From Microbacterium immunditiarum (GTDB lineage Bacteria; Actinomycetota; Actinomycetes; Actinomycetales; Microbacteriaceae): 64,000 nucleotides of DNA. The notes under the pieces were generated by a model. It was not told the DNA's origin. It was given only the letters and a program-made list of their open reading frames with translations, and made no database searches. Positions 55,954 to 64,000 of this stretch are shown in pieces. The first letter of the stretch is position 1; every line of letters starts with the position of its first letter. The stretch is from assembly GCF_013409785.1 (NCBI RefSeq), contig NZ_JACCBV010000001.1, positions 2,976,001 through 3,040,000 of the forward strand. Reading direction: 5' to 3'. The position numbers and the translations under genes are program-made.

Positions 55954-57183
55954 CTACTCCAGAATCGTCGAGGTCAGCTGCGAGAGCGGCTCGGCGAGGG
56001 CGTTGATGAGGTCGGCGAGCTCGCGTTTGTCTGCACCGGTCAGCTCTCGGTAGTTCACGAAGCCCGCCTCGAGGGAGCCGTGCTGGGCGAGCGCGGCCTC
56101 GAGGTCGGCGTAGCCGGCGACGATCTCGGCGACGAGCGCCTCGCCCTCATCGCCGTGCGACGCGGCGAAGTCGCGCACGATCTCGAACGCGTTCTTCGAG
56201 CCCTCCACGTTGGCCTGGAAATCCCACAGGTCGGTGCCCGACCACCAGTCCTCTTCGCCGGTGATCTTTCCGGTCGCGACCTCGTCGAGGAGCGCGATCG
56301 CGCCGTTCGACACTCCCGCGATGCCCTGCGCCTCGAGCGCCGCGGTGAAATCTCCGGAGTGCACGTAGTCGTTGAGCTGCTGCACATCCGCGATGAGCTG
56401 ATCGCCGTACGCGGCGCGCTCGTCGGGCGTCGAGGGCGTCCAGTCCTGCCACGCCGGCGTCTCGCCGTCGGCGTTGAGCGCGTCCTCCGCGGGCACCCAC
56501 AGGTCCTTCTCGATGCGGTGGAAGCCCGTCCAGTCCAGGCCCTCGGCGACCGCGTCGACCTCGCGGTAGTCGATGCGCGGATCGAGGTCGCCGAGCGACT
56601 CGGCGACGGGCTCGATGCGCTCGTAGTACGCGCGCACCTGCGGGAAGAGCTCGCGCGCCCTCTCGTCGTCGCCGGATTCGTAGGCCGCCACGAACTCGTC
56701 GACCGCGGGTGCGAGCTGCTCGACCTGGTCCTTCACGAAGGCGGCGTACAGGTCGACCGCCTGCTGCTTGAGCTCGGCGTCCTCGCCCTCGATCGCGACG
56801 GCCTCGCCCGTCACGGTGAAGGCGGCTCGTCCGACGCCCTCGCCCACCATGCCGGGCTTGCACAGCGTGAAGTACTCGCCCGGCTGCGCGACGACCGTGA
56901 GGCTGCGCGATGTCCCCGGAGCGATGTTCTCGACCTCGCCCACGATCCGCAGGCCGTCCTCGGCGAGCAGGTAGAACTCCGTCACCTGATCGCCCTCGTT
57001 CGTGACGTCGAACGCGAGGGTGCCGCTCGTGGCGGTCGCCGCCGACACGTCGCACGCGGCGCCGGTCGAGGTGACGCTGAGCGTGCCGGTCGCAGCCGCA
57101 TCGCTCTTCGCGACGCATCCGGCGAGGGCGAGGGCGATCACGGATGCCGCGGCGAGCGTGCCGATCGTGCGGTGGGCGTTCAC
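55954..57183 (-). CDS. efeO: Iron-uptake lipoprotein EfeO (M75 peptidase-like)
   Basis: 409 residues. Lipoprotein signal with Cys in ALAGCVAKSD; an N-terminal cupredoxin-like domain (about 35-135), then the M75 imelysin domain with the HxxE metal motif in FHRIEKDLW. EfeO captures iron outside the membrane for EfeU. The GTG at 57181-57183 overlaps the efeU stop (GTGA), so translation is coupled. Confidence 0.94.
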   Translation of the reverse strand: MNAHRTIGTLAAASVIALALAGCVAKSDAAATGTLSVTSTGAACDVSAATATSGTLAFDVTNEGDQVTEFYLLAEDGLRIVGEVENIAPGTSRSLTVVAQPGEYFTLCKPGMVGEGVGRAAFTVTGEAVAIEGEDAELKQQAVDLYAAFVKDQVEQLAPAVDEFVAAYESGDDERARELFPQVRAYYERIEPVAESLGDLDPRIDYREVDAVAEGLDWTGFHRIEKDLWVPAEDALNADGETPAWQDWTPSTPDERAAYGDQLIADVQQLNDYVHSGDFTAALEAQGIAGVSNGAIALLDEVATGKITGEEDWWSGTDLWDFQANVEGSKNAFEIVRDFAASHGDEGEALVAEIVAGYADLEAALAQHGSLEAGFVNYRELTGADKRELADLINALAEPLSQLTSTILE

Positions 57184-58190
57184 TGTGCTCCTTCGTTCTG
57201 GACGGTGTCGGCGTGAGCGGGCACTCGTGCCGGCGCACGCCCGCGAGTCCCATCGGCTCCCGCTGCACGCGGCGCCGAGGCGCGCCCGGCGCGCGCAAGG
57301 CCGCGGAGGAAGAACGCGCCCACCACGACGATGTAGCCGAGCCACGCGATGACCTGCAGCCACGTCATGACGGGCATGAAGCCCACCGTCGCCTGGAGCA
57401 CGGCGGCGAGCGGGCCGCCCGGCGGAACCGCCTGCGACACGTCGAACGCCCAGCCGAACGGGAACGCCGCCCATCCGACGGCTACCGCTCCGGTGGCCGG
57501 GTCGATCGGCGCTGCGCCAGTGAACGGCCCGGGGAGCGCGCCGGCCTCCTGCAGGTCGTGGATCGCGTAGGCGAGCACGCCTGCGGCGACGATCACGAGG
57601 AAGGCGCCCGTCCACGCGAAGAAGCGGCGCAGGTCCAGGCGCACCATGCCCTTCGCCAGGAGCCAGCCGACGACGATGGCCGCGAGGATCCCGAGCAGCG
57701 CCCCGATGAGCGCGGACGGGGCGTCGCCGAACGATTGCACCATCGACCACAGCAGCAGGGTGGTCTCGATGCCCTCGCGCGCGACCGACACGAAGCCGAT
57801 GACGACGACGCCCCACAGTCCCCCGGTCGCGAGCGCGCGATCGACGCCCTGCTCGAGCGACGCCTTCATCGTGCGCGCGGTGCGCTGCATCCAGAAGATC
57901 ATCCACGTCACCATCGCGACCGCGAGCAGCGACAGGAGGCCGCCGATGAGCTCCTGCGCCTCGAACGTCAGCGTGTAGGCGCCGAAGGTCAGGACCGCGC
58001 CGATCGCGAGCGCCAGCGCGGCCGCGAGCCCGACGCCCATCCACAGGCGCGGGAGCACGTCGCGCCGGCCGATGCGGCTGACGTAGGCGACCAGGATGCC
58101 GACGACGAGCGCGGCTTCGAGGCCCTCGCGGAGACCGATCAGGAAGGTGGCGAGCACGGGTGCGGCAATCCAGGTTGGGGCGGGGGGCAT
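57180..58190 (-). CDS. efeU: Iron permease EfeU (FTR1 type)
   Basis: 336 residues, seven transmembrane helices. The two REGLE-type iron motifs are present as GLREGLEAAL and AREGIETTL, so it should transport ferric iron. The C-terminal tail is Ala/Arg-rich. ATG at 58190 lies within five bases of the DtxR box, which overlaps the promoter. First gene of efeUOB. Confidence 0.95.
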   Translation of the reverse strand: MPPAPTWIAAPVLATFLIGLREGLEAALVVGILVAYVSRIGRRDVLPRLWMGVGLAAALALAIGAVLTFGAYTLTFEAQELIGGLLSLLAVAMVTWMIFWMQRTARTMKASLEQGVDRALATGGLWGVVVIGFVSVAREGIETTLLLWSMVQSFGDAPSALIGALLGILAAIVVGWLLAKGMVRLDLRRFFAWTGAFLVIVAAGVLAYAIHDLQEAGALPGPFTGAAPIDPATGAVAVGWAAFPFGWAFDVSQAVPPGGPLAAVLQATVGFMPVMTWLQVIAWLGYIVVVGAFFLRGLARAGRASAPRAAGADGTRGRAPARVPAHADTVQNEGAQ

Positions 58191-58195
58191 CCGCC

Positions 58196-58214
58196 TTAGG
58201 TAAGGCGAACCTCA
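58196..58214. promoter_or_regulatory. DtxR/IdeR iron box before efeU
   Basis: TTAGGTAAGGCGAACCTCA matches the consensus iron box TTAGGTTAGGCTAACCTAA at 16 of 19 positions. It is five bases from the efeU ATG, so iron-loaded DtxR/IdeR should shut the operon off when iron is plentiful. Confidence 0.88.
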
Positions 58215-58243
58215 CAAACCGTATCTCCCGCTCCCACCTCGGA

Positions 58244-58687
58244 TCAACTCGGGAGGGGCAGCTTTCTCGCCTCGCGGGACACCCACACCACCAGGAGCGC
58301 CAGGAGGATGACGTCCGCGGCGATGTAGCCGTAATGCAGGAACGAGGGGCCGGGGTCGCCGCCCTCGATGATGATGTCGCTGCGCGCGCTGAGGAGCGGC
58401 CGGATCAGGAGCGTCTGCACCGCGAGCACGACCCACATCGCGCCGATCATCGCCCACGCCGCGCGGTCGACGCGCGGGCGCGGCACCGCGAGCGCGGTGA
58501 TCGCCACGAGCAGCACCCACCCCGCGATCGCCAGCGCGGTGAAGACGAGGCGCCCGATGCCGAGCCCGAGCGGGAGCGTGATACCCGGCGCCTCGAACTT
58601 TAGCGGAGTCTCGATGAAGGACAGCCCCAGCACAAGTCCGAACCACACCGCGGGCACGACGAGACGGAGTACGACGACAGAGCGCAT
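58244..58687 (-). CDS. Small integral membrane protein
   Basis: 147 residues, four transmembrane segments. The conserved-looking stretch is GLSFIETPLKFEAPGI with LGLGIGRLVFTAL, seen in DUF4149-like or similar families of unknown function. The ATG at 58687 lies exactly six bases from TACCGT, so the gene is probably leaderless. Divergent from the oxygenase gene. Confidence 0.78.
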   Translation of the reverse strand: MRSVVVLRLVVPAVWFGLVLGLSFIETPLKFEAPGITLPLGLGIGRLVFTALAIAGWVLLVAITALAVPRPRVDRAAWAMIGAMWVVLAVQTLLIRPLLSARSDIIIEGGDPGPSFLHYGYIAADVILLALLVVWVSREARKLPLPS

Positions 58688-58693
58688 GGCCCC

Positions 58694-58699
58694 ACGGTA
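58694..58699 (-). promoter_or_regulatory. -10 element for leaderless membrane gene
   Basis: TACCGT on the minus strand ends exactly six bases before the ATG at 58687. Confidence 0.45.
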
Positions 58700-58739
58700 A
58701 CGCCGGGCAACATTCGAGCGCTCGGGCATCGACCGTGCC

Positions 58740-58745
58740 TATTCT
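58740..58745 (+). promoter_or_regulatory. -10 element for leaderless oxygenase gene
   Basis: TATTCT ends exactly six bases before the ATG at 58752. Confidence 0.5.
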
Positions 58746-58751
58746 CGGCGC

Positions 58752-59786
58752 ATGAGCGACCTGAGCCTGCCGATCCTCGATCTCTCCCTGCTCGACCGAG
58801 GCCCTGAGGGGGCCGCGCGGTTCCGCGACGAGCTGCGGGCCGCGACCCACGACGTCGGCTTCTTCTACCTCTCGGGTACGGGTGTGACACGCGGGCTCGA
58901 GGCACGCCTGCACCGCGCCGCGCGCGACTTCTTCGCGCTGCCCGAGCCCGACAAGCTCGCGATCGAGAACGTCAACAGCCCGCACTTCCGCGGGTACACG
59001 CGCATCGGCGGCGAGCGCACGCAGGGCAGGGTCGACTGGCGCGAGCAGATCGACATCGGGCCCGAGCGCGAGGCGATCGATGATCCGGATGCCCCCGACT
59101 TCGCGCGCCTCATCGGCCCGAACCTGTGGCCCGAGGCCCAGCCCGAGCTGCGCGAGGTCGTCTCGGAGTGGCACGACCACCTCTCCGGCGTCGCGCGCAG
59201 GCTGCTGCGCGCGTGGGCGCTGTCGCTCGGCGCGCCCGAGACGTACTTCGACGAGCACTTCGGCGAGCCCTCCACGCTCATCAAGATCGTCCGCTACCCC
59301 GGCAAGGAGGACCCGACACCCCAGCAAGGCGTCGGCGCCCACAAGGACTCGGGCGTGCTCACGCTCCTGTGGATCGAGCCCGGCAAGGGCGGCCTGCAGG
59401 TCGAGCGGGATGGCGAGTGGGTCGACGCTCCCCCGGTGCCCGGCGCCTTCGTCGTCAACATCGGCGAGATGCTCGAGTACGCGACACAGGGGTATCTCAT
59501 CGCCACCAAGCACCGGGTGACCTCGCCGCGCTCCCCCGACGACCGCATCTCGGTGCCGTTCTTCTTCAACCCCGCGCTCGACAAGCGGCTCCCCCTCATC
59601 GAGCTGCCGCCCGAGCTCGCCGCGCGGGCGCGCGGGGTCACGCACGACCCGTCGAACCCGATCCACTCGCTGTACGGCGAGAACGCCCTCAAGTCCCGCC
59701 TGCGCGCGCACCCGGACGTCGCCGAGCGCTGGCACTCCGACCTGCTCGCGGCGCGGGCCGCGGCATCCGGTTCCGCCACCGCCTGA
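58752..59786 (+). CDS. Isopenicillin-N-synthase-like 2-oxoglutarate/Fe(II) oxygenase
   Basis: 344 residues, double-stranded beta-helix. Iron ligands His197 and Asp199 (GAHKDSG) and His254 (TKHRV), with Arg265 (DDRISVPFFF) to bind the co-substrate carboxylate. IPNS proper lacks 2-oxoglutarate; this protein keeps Arg-x-Ser, so a 2-oxoglutarate enzyme is more likely. Substrate unknown. Probably leaderless and divergent from the membrane gene. Confidence 0.9.
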   Translation: MSDLSLPILDLSLLDRGPEGAARFRDELRAATHDVGFFYLSGTGVTRGLEARLHRAARDFFALPEPDKLAIENVNSPHFRGYTRIGGERTQGRVDWREQIDIGPEREAIDDPDAPDFARLIGPNLWPEAQPELREVVSEWHDHLSGVARRLLRAWALSLGAPETYFDEHFGEPSTLIKIVRYPGKEDPTPQQGVGAHKDSGVLTLLWIEPGKGGLQVERDGEWVDAPPVPGAFVVNIGEMLEYATQGYLIATKHRVTSPRSPDDRISVPFFFNPALDKRLPLIELPPELAARARGVTHDPSNPIHSLYGENALKSRLRAHPDVAERWHSDLLAARAAASGSATA

Positions 59787-59838
59787 GGCCGTCCCGAACG
59801 AAGCGCGCGCGGCGCGTCGATCCGCTGCCGAGCGGGCG

Positions 59839-60297
59839 TCAGTGCGGGTGCGTCCCCGACAGCGCGTGACGCATGCGCGTGAGCGTCGCCGCGAACGCCG
59901 TCACCTGGTCGCGCGTCATACCGGCGAGCATCTCCGCCTCGATCACGGCGACGGGACCCGCGAGGGCCTCGAGCACGGTGCGGCCCTCCTCAGTGATCGA
60001 GATGAGGTTCTGCCGACGGGAGGCAGGGTCGCGGCGGCGTTCGACGAGCCCTCGCGCCTCGAGCGCTCCGACGAGCTGCGCCATCGACTGCAGGCGGACG
60101 AAGGAGTTCCGCGCGAGACGCGCCGCCGTCAGGCCGGGGTTGCGTGCGAGGACCGCGAGGGCGGTGTACTGCACGCTCGTGATCCCGTGCGCCTGGACCA
60201 CCTCGTCCAACCGCGACTTCGCCGCCAGCTCGAGCTGCTTGATGAGGTACAGCAGAGGCGGCTCGGCGGGCGGCAGCGCTTCGGGACTCGGCGTCAC
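59839..60297 (-). CDS. MarR-family transcriptional regulator
   Basis: 152 residues, winged helix: GITSVQYTALAVLARNPGLT, ARLARNSFVRLQSMAQLV and the wing RRRDPASRRQNLISITEEG (quoted in part) are MarR-like. GTG at 60297 with GGGAAGGGGGAT upstream. Divergent from the aldehyde dehydrogenase gene, whose start region contains a perfect palindrome. Confidence 0.9.
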   Translation of the reverse strand: MTPSPEALPPAEPPLLYLIKQLELAAKSRLDEVVQAHGITSVQYTALAVLARNPGLTAARLARNSFVRLQSMAQLVGALEARGLVERRRDPASRRQNLISITEEGRTVLEALAGPVAVIEAEMLAGMTRDQVTAFAATLTRMRHALSGTHPH

Positions 60298-60343
60298 CGA
60301 TCCCCCTTCCCTGGTGCGGCGTCGACCGTCGTGGCAGACGTGC

Positions 60344-60371
60344 GATAATGGCGAAACTCAGGTTACCTGAG
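60344..60371 (+). promoter_or_regulatory. Aldehyde dehydrogenase promoter with MarR operator
   Basis: -10-like GATAAT (60344-60349) is followed from 60357 by the perfect palindrome CTCAGGT-T-ACCTGAG (60357-60371), which covers the start of transcription. It is probably the MarR operator and would control both divergent genes. Confidence 0.65.
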
Positions 60372-60430
60372 GATTTCCGAACGCGCGGCGTTCGGCGCCA
60401 ACGTTACGTGCATCTCGATGAGGAGAAGAC

Positions 60431-61912
60431 ATGACCGACACGATGCTCGCGATCGCCACCGGAAGACTGTTCATCGGCGGCGAGTGGCGCGAATCCTCCA
60501 GCGGCGAGCGCCACGACGTCGTCACCCCCGCCACGGGCGAGAAGATCGCGGATGTCGCGTGGGCCACCGTCGACGACGTCGACGCGGCGGCCACGGCCGC
60601 ACGAGCCTCGTTCGAGAGCGGTGTGTGGTCGGGCCTCTCGGGCCGGGAGCGCGCCCGCGTGCTCCTCCGCGTCGCCGCCCTCATCCGCGAGCGCGCCGAG
60701 GAGCTCGCGCAGGCCGAGAGCGCCGACGTGGGCAAGCCCATCCTGTTCGCGCGCGTCGTCGACGTGCCGACGGTGGCCGAGACGTTCGAGTACTACGCGG
60801 CACTCGCCCAGACCGGCGAGGGCGCGCTGCGCGACACGACGCTCGCGGCGTTCCAGTACACGGTGCGCGAGCCGATCGGCGTGGTCGGCGCGCTCACGCC
60901 GTTCAACTTCCCGCTCATCCTCGCGGCGTCGAAGATCGCGCCGGCGCTCGCGGCGGGCAACTCGATCGTGCACAAGCCCGCCGAGGACACTCCTCTGTCC
61001 GCCGTGATCCTCGCGCAGATCTTCGCGGATGCCGGTCTGCCCGACGGCGTCTACAACCTCATCACCGGCGTCGGCCCCGCGCTCGGCGAGCGCATCGTCG
61101 AGCACCCCGAAATCGACATGGTCGCGTTCACCGGCTCGACGGCGGTCGGATCGAAGGTCGCCGCGAAGGCGGGCGAGCTGCTCAAGCCCGTCATGGTCGA
61201 GCTCGGCGGAAACGGTGCGAACATCGTGTTCGCCGACGCCGACATCGACTCCGCCGTCAACGCGACGATCAACGCCTTCGTGTTCAACTCCGGCCAGTTC
61301 TGCATGGCAGGGGTGCGCCTGCTCGTCCAGCGCGAGCTCCACGACACGTTCCTGCAGATCCTGTCGCAGGCCGTCCCCCACGTGCCGATCGGGCGCATCG
61401 ACGACATGGGCACGATCATCGGCCCGCTCGTGTCGCAGCGGCACCTCGACCGCGTGAGCGGGTTCGTCGAGCGCGCGAAGGCCGAGGGCGGGACGGTCGT
61501 CGTCGGCGGGGAGCGCATCGACCTCGACGGCGGCTACTACTACTCGCCCACGATCATCGCGGGGCTGCCGAACGACGCCGAGGCCGTGCAGGAGGAGGTG
61601 TTCGGCCCGGTCCTCACGGTGCAGACGTTCGACACCGAGGAGGAGGCGATCGCGCTCGCGAACTCGACGCGCTACGGACTCGCGATGGGCATCCAGACGT
61701 CCGACATCGTCAAGGCGATGCGCGTCTCGAAGAAGCTCGAGGCGGGCCTCATCTGGGTCAACGAGTGGGGCAAGCTCGACCCCACGCTGACCTTCGGCGG
61801 CGTCAAGAACTCCGGCTTCGGCCGCGAGAACGGCCCCGAGGCCCTCCACCACTACACGCGCACGAAGTCCGTCGTCATCGCGACTCCCGCCCCCGCACCC
61901 GAGGCCCCCTGA
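60431..61912 (+). CDS. NAD(P)-dependent aldehyde dehydrogenase
   Basis: 493 residues. Catalytic Cys291 (NSGQFCMAG), general base Glu257 (VMVELGGNGAN), Asn158 (TPFNFPL) and Lys182 (VHKPAED) are all present. Substrate is not readable. AGGAG is seven or so bases before the ATG. A 66-base palindrome and the rpsO terminator follow. Expression is probably relieved from MarR by an aldehyde or related ligand. Confidence 0.93.
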   Translation: MTDTMLAIATGRLFIGGEWRESSSGERHDVVTPATGEKIADVAWATVDDVDAAATAARASFESGVWSGLSGRERARVLLRVAALIRERAEELAQAESADVGKPILFARVVDVPTVAETFEYYAALAQTGEGALRDTTLAAFQYTVREPIGVVGALTPFNFPLILAASKIAPALAAGNSIVHKPAEDTPLSAVILAQIFADAGLPDGVYNLITGVGPALGERIVEHPEIDMVAFTGSTAVGSKVAAKAGELLKPVMVELGGNGANIVFADADIDSAVNATINAFVFNSGQFCMAGVRLLVQRELHDTFLQILSQAVPHVPIGRIDDMGTIIGPLVSQRHLDRVSGFVERAKAEGGTVVVGGERIDLDGGYYYSPTIIAGLPNDAEAVQEEVFGPVLTVQTFDTEEEAIALANSTRYGLAMGIQTSDIVKAMRVSKKLEAGLIWVNEWGKLDPTLTFGGVKNSGFGRENGPEALHHYTRTKSVVIATPAPAPEAP

Positions 61913-61940
61913 GCCGAGGCGGTCCGGCGACGTGCCCGCG

Positions 61941-62006
61941 GTAGGAGATGGTGCGGGCGCAGGACGCCGGATGCGGCATCCGTCCTGCCCTCGCGTCATC
62001 TCCTAC
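61941..62006. repeat. 66-base imperfect palindrome
   Basis: Outer arms GTAGGAGATG (61941-61950) and CATCTCCTAC (61997-62006) match exactly; inner arms GCAGGACG and CGTCCTGC match, and the centre holds GGATGC/GCATCC around a G. It is much longer than a simple terminator and includes the dispersed octamer. It may be a REP-like element or a two-stage terminator. Confidence 0.75.
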
Positions 62007-62040
62007 ACCGGACCCGCGCCGGGCGCTCCACGCAACGGTG

Positions 62041-62070
62041 AAGGCCGCCCCCACACCTGGGGGCGGCCTT
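62041..62070. terminator. Bidirectional terminator between aldehyde dehydrogenase and rpsO
   Basis: Perfect 13-bp stem (arms 62041-62053 and 62058-62070; AAGGCCGCCCCCA and complement) with a 4-base loop CACC. Strong GC stem with TT at one end, placed between convergent aldehyde dehydrogenase and rpsO. Confidence 0.85.
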
Positions 62071-62105
62071 CCAAGAATGTTTTGCGCGATTGAACGCTGG
62101 TCGCG

Positions 62106-62375
62106 TTATCGGCGGAGTCCGAGACGCTCGATCAGCTTGCGGTAACGCTCGATGTCGATGTCCTGGAGGTAGCCGAGCAGACGACGGCGCTGACCGACGA
62201 GCAGGAACAGCCCACGACGCGAGTGGTGGTCGTGCTTGTGCTCCTTGAGGTGCTCGGTCAGGTCCTTGATGCGCTGCGTCAGCATCGCGACCTGCACCTC
62301 GGGGGATCCGGTGTCACCGGGGTGCGTCGCGTACTCTTCGATGATCGCCTTCTTGACCTCTGCATCCAGTGCCAT
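62106..62375 (-). CDS. rpsO: 30S ribosomal protein S15
   Basis: 89 residues, complete. It binds the 16S rRNA three-way junction and is conserved: [45 protein letters not shown] (quoted in parts) and [12 protein letters not shown]. Here it is alone, about 17 kb from pnp; in many bacteria rpsO and pnp are adjacent. Transcribed from the promoter at 62431-62458. Confidence 0.98.
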   Translation of the reverse strand: MALDAEVKKAIIEEYATHPGDTGSPEVQVAMLTQRIKDLTEHLKEHKHDHHSRRGLFLLVGQRRRLLGYLQDIDIERYRKLIERLGLRR

Positions 62376-62430
62376 AAAGTGATCCCCTTCCTCGTCGTTG
62401 CGCGGCGCCCGACGCCCTCTGCGTGAGCTC

Positions 62431-62458
62431 TCTTTATCCGCGGCCGATCTAACGGCAA
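62431..62458 (-). promoter_or_regulatory. Promoter of rpsO
   Basis: Minus strand: -35-like TTGCCG (62453-62458), 16-base spacer, -10-like TAAAGA (62431-62436). The leader would be about 50 bases. Confidence 0.5.
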
Positions 62459-62559
62459 CCTGAAGAGTCTACCAGCGTCGGAGACGGACTCGGAATCGAG
62501 CGGATCCGGCGTCCCGATGGGCGAGGATGGGGCCGGGTACCTGCGCCGCTGCGCGCAGG

Positions 62560-62565
62560 TAGCCT
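62560..62565 (+). promoter_or_regulatory. -10 element for DUF167 gene
   Basis: TAGCCT ends seven bases before the GTG at 62573, again with no ribosome site. Confidence 0.45.
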
Positions 62566-62572
62566 CGATCGA

Positions 62573-62794
62573 GTGAAGTACACGGTGCGCGTCAAGCCGG
62601 GCAGCCGCAAGGGCCCGCTGGTGGAGGCATCCGCCGACGGCCTCACCGTGTACGTGCGCGAGCGCGCCGTCGACGGGGCCGCCAACGCGGCCGTCGTCCG
62701 GGTGCTCGCCGACCACTTCGGCGTCGCGCCGCGCCGCGTCGAGATCGTGGGCGGCCACTCGTCGCGCATCAAGCGCGTCGAGGTCGACGAGTGA
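62573..62794 (+). CDS. DUF167 (YggU-like) protein
   Basis: 73-residue protein of the DUF167/YggU family, function unknown. VRVKPGSRKGPLVE, DGAANAAVVRVLADHFGV and GHSSRIKRVEV are the conserved segments. The GTG start is probably leaderless. The TGA overlaps the MFS start (GTGA), so the MFS gene is coupled. Confidence 0.9.
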   Translation: MKYTVRVKPGSRKGPLVEASADGLTVYVRERAVDGAANAAVVRVLADHFGVAPRRVEIVGGHSSRIKRVEVDE

Positions 62795-64000
62795 GCGGCA
62801 CCGGACAGAGGCGGATGCCCCGACTCCGCCGCGACCACCTGATCGACCTGCGCCCGCTCACGACGAGCCCCGCGTTCGCACGCCTGTGGATCGGCTCGAC
62901 GCTCGCGGGGCTGGGCGGGCAGCTCACGATCGTCGCGGTGATGCTCCACGTTTACGAGCTGACGCAGGACACGTTCGCCGTGTCGATGGTCGCCGTCTTC
63001 GGGCTCGTTCCGATGATCTTCGCGGGCCTCTACGGCGGCATGCTCGCGGATGCCTTCGACCGGCGTCTCGTGGCGCTGCTGGCCGCCGTGGTCACGTTCG
63101 CGTCGACGGTGCTGCTCGCGGTGCTCGCGTGGACGCAGCAGGAGACCGTCGCGTGGCTCTACGCGCTCAGCGCGGTGAACTCGGCCGCGAACTCGATCGT
63201 CATGACGACGCGCGCCGCGATCGTGCCGCGCCTCATCCCGCGTGACCTGCTGCCGGCCGCGGCCGCGCTCCAGGGCATCACGATCGGCATCATGATCATG
63301 GCCGGTCCCGCCCTCGCAGGCGTGCTCGTCGCGTTCGCGGGCTACGCGTGGACGTACTCGATCGACGTCGTTCTGATGCTGTCGCTCTTCCTCGGCCTGT
63401 GGGCTCTGCCCAGCATCCGCCCCGAGGGCGAGATCGTGCGACCGGGCCTCGAGTCGCTCAAGGACGGCTGGCGCTTCCTCAAGCGGGCGCCGAACATCCG
63501 CATGCAGTACATCCTCGACATCGTCGCGATGACATTCGGGAACCCCCTCGCGCTGTTCCCCGCGGCCGGCGCGGTGCTGCTGGGCGGTGGCTCGATCACG
63601 ACCGGTGCGCTGACCGCGGCGGTCGCGGCGGGTGCGTTCCTGTCGAGCCTCTTCTCCGGCCCGATCGGCCGCGTGCGGCACCATGGCATCGGCATCCAGC
63701 GTGCGATCCAGGTGTACGGGGCCGCCACGGTGCTGTTCGGCCTCGTCCTGGGCGCGGGCGCGCTGGGCTGGTTCGCTCCCCCGACGGTAGACGCGACGCA
63801 TCCGAACATCGCCCTCATCGTCCTGGCGTGCGCGGCCCTCGCGATAACGGGCGCCGCCGACAACGTGAGCTCGATCTACCGGTCGACGATGATGCAGGCC
63901 GCCGTCCACGATGCGGTGCGCGGGCGCCTGCAGGGCATCTTCACGGTCGTGGTCGCGGGCGGTCCGCGTGTCGGCGCGCTCTACGCGGGCACGCTCGCGA
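62791..64000 (+). CDS. MFS transporter, 5' part (cut by window edge)
   Basis: At least 403 residues with about ten transmembrane segments in view. LRPLTTSPAFARLWIGSTLA and GGMLADAFDRRLVALLAA (motif A type) indicate an MFS of the enterobactin-exporter/ENTS-like branch. The GTG at 62791 overlaps the DUF167 stop. The frame is open to the right edge, so the 3' end is not seen. Confidence 0.9.
   Translation, partial: MSGTGQRRMPRLRRDHLIDLRPLTTSPAFARLWIGSTLAGLGGQLTIVAVMLHVYELTQDTFAVSMVAVFGLVPMIFAGLYGGMLADAFDRRLVALLAAVVTFASTVLLAVLAWTQQETVAWLYALSAVNSAANSIVMTTRAAIVPRLIPRDLLPAAAALQGITIGIMIMAGPALAGVLVAFAGYAWTYSIDVVLMLSLFLGLWALPSIRPEGEIVRPGLESLKDGWRFLKRAPNIRMQYILDIVAMTFGNPLALFPAAGAVLLGGGSITTGALTAAVAAGAFLSSLFSGPIGRVRHHGIGIQRAIQVYGAATVLFGLVLGAGALGWFAPPTVDATHPNIALIVLACAALAITGAADNVSSIYRSTMMQAAVHDAVRGRLQGIFTVVVAGGPRVGALYAGTLA

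Overview
The window is about 70% GC and reads as chromosomal DNA of a Gram-positive actinobacterium, most likely a Microbacteriaceae member close to Microbacterium. The support is gene content and order (infC-rpmI-rplT beside a DUF1844 gene; dapA-rnj-ftsK-pgsA-cinA-clgR-DUF3046-recA-recX; miaB/miaA/dapF/hflX), a PriA-type HisA, DUF3046 and DUF5302 proteins, the actinobacterial form of LexA operator, and many probable leaderless genes. I see no rRNA, tRNA, insertion sequence, prophage or CRISPR array. It looks like a core chromosome segment with small accessory islands.

Layout. 1-1.2 kb: rplT (cut by the left edge), rpmI and infC, with an ATC start on infC. 1.5-7.4 kb: DUF1844, a PLP decarboxylase, then hisC-hisB-hisH-hisA-sseB with overlapping genes. 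7.4-8.7 kb: an SOS-controlled LysM membrane protein divergent from lexA. 8.9-13.6 kb: a large membrane protein and metF-metE (B12-independent methionine synthesis). 13.9-22.7 kb: GNAT and S9 peptidase genes, hflX, an RsmC-like methyltransferase, dapF, ypeA-like GNAT, miaA, miaB. 22.8-35.8 kb: an ABC-2 exporter, recX-recA-DUF3046-clgR-cinA-pgsA-ftsK-rnj-dapA, a short-chain dehydrogenase and thyX, all on the minus strand. 35.9-40.8 kb: thioredoxin/DUF4395, OsmC, a nucleotide-sugar-epimerase-like protein, dapB, small genes. 40.9-44.8 kb: an aldo-keto-reductase-like protein that has lost all four catalytic residues, and pnp with a structured leader. 44.9-49.4 kb: three very small acidic or polar proteins, an MFS exporter with a probable CTG start, a PadR regulator with a membrane protein, and a DRGH nuclease. 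49.4-54.6 kb: flavin reductase/luciferase-like pair, hydrolase, acyltransferase-like membrane protein, dehydrogenase. 54.7-58.2 kb: efeUOB iron uptake under a near-consensus DtxR/IdeR box. 58.2-64 kb: membrane protein, 2-oxoglutarate/Fe(II)-type oxygenase, MarR/aldehyde dehydrogenase divergon, rpsO, DUF167 and an MFS gene cut by the right edge.

How the genes work together. lexA, the LysM gene and recA form an SOS unit: nearly identical operators lie at the LysM promoter and before recA, and recX follows recA. dapA, dapB and dapF serve the diaminopimelate branch, although they are in separate places. rnj, pnp, rpsO and infC are RNA-turnover and translation genes, several with structured leaders. 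EfeU, EfeO and EfeB form one iron-uptake system.

The strongest unexplained signal is global: the octamer CGGATGCC and its complement GGCATCCG occur about 75 times in 64 kb by my reading, in both orientations, in several reading frames and in intergenic inverted pairs. About five would be expected from base composition. It behaves like an uptake-sequence or HIP1-like dispersed motif. Other notable points are the catalytically dead aldo-keto reductase, a 66-base imperfect palindrome after the aldehyde dehydrogenase, an unusual number of non-ATG starts (ATC, CTG, TTG), and -10 hexamers ending exactly six bases before the start codon at many genes.
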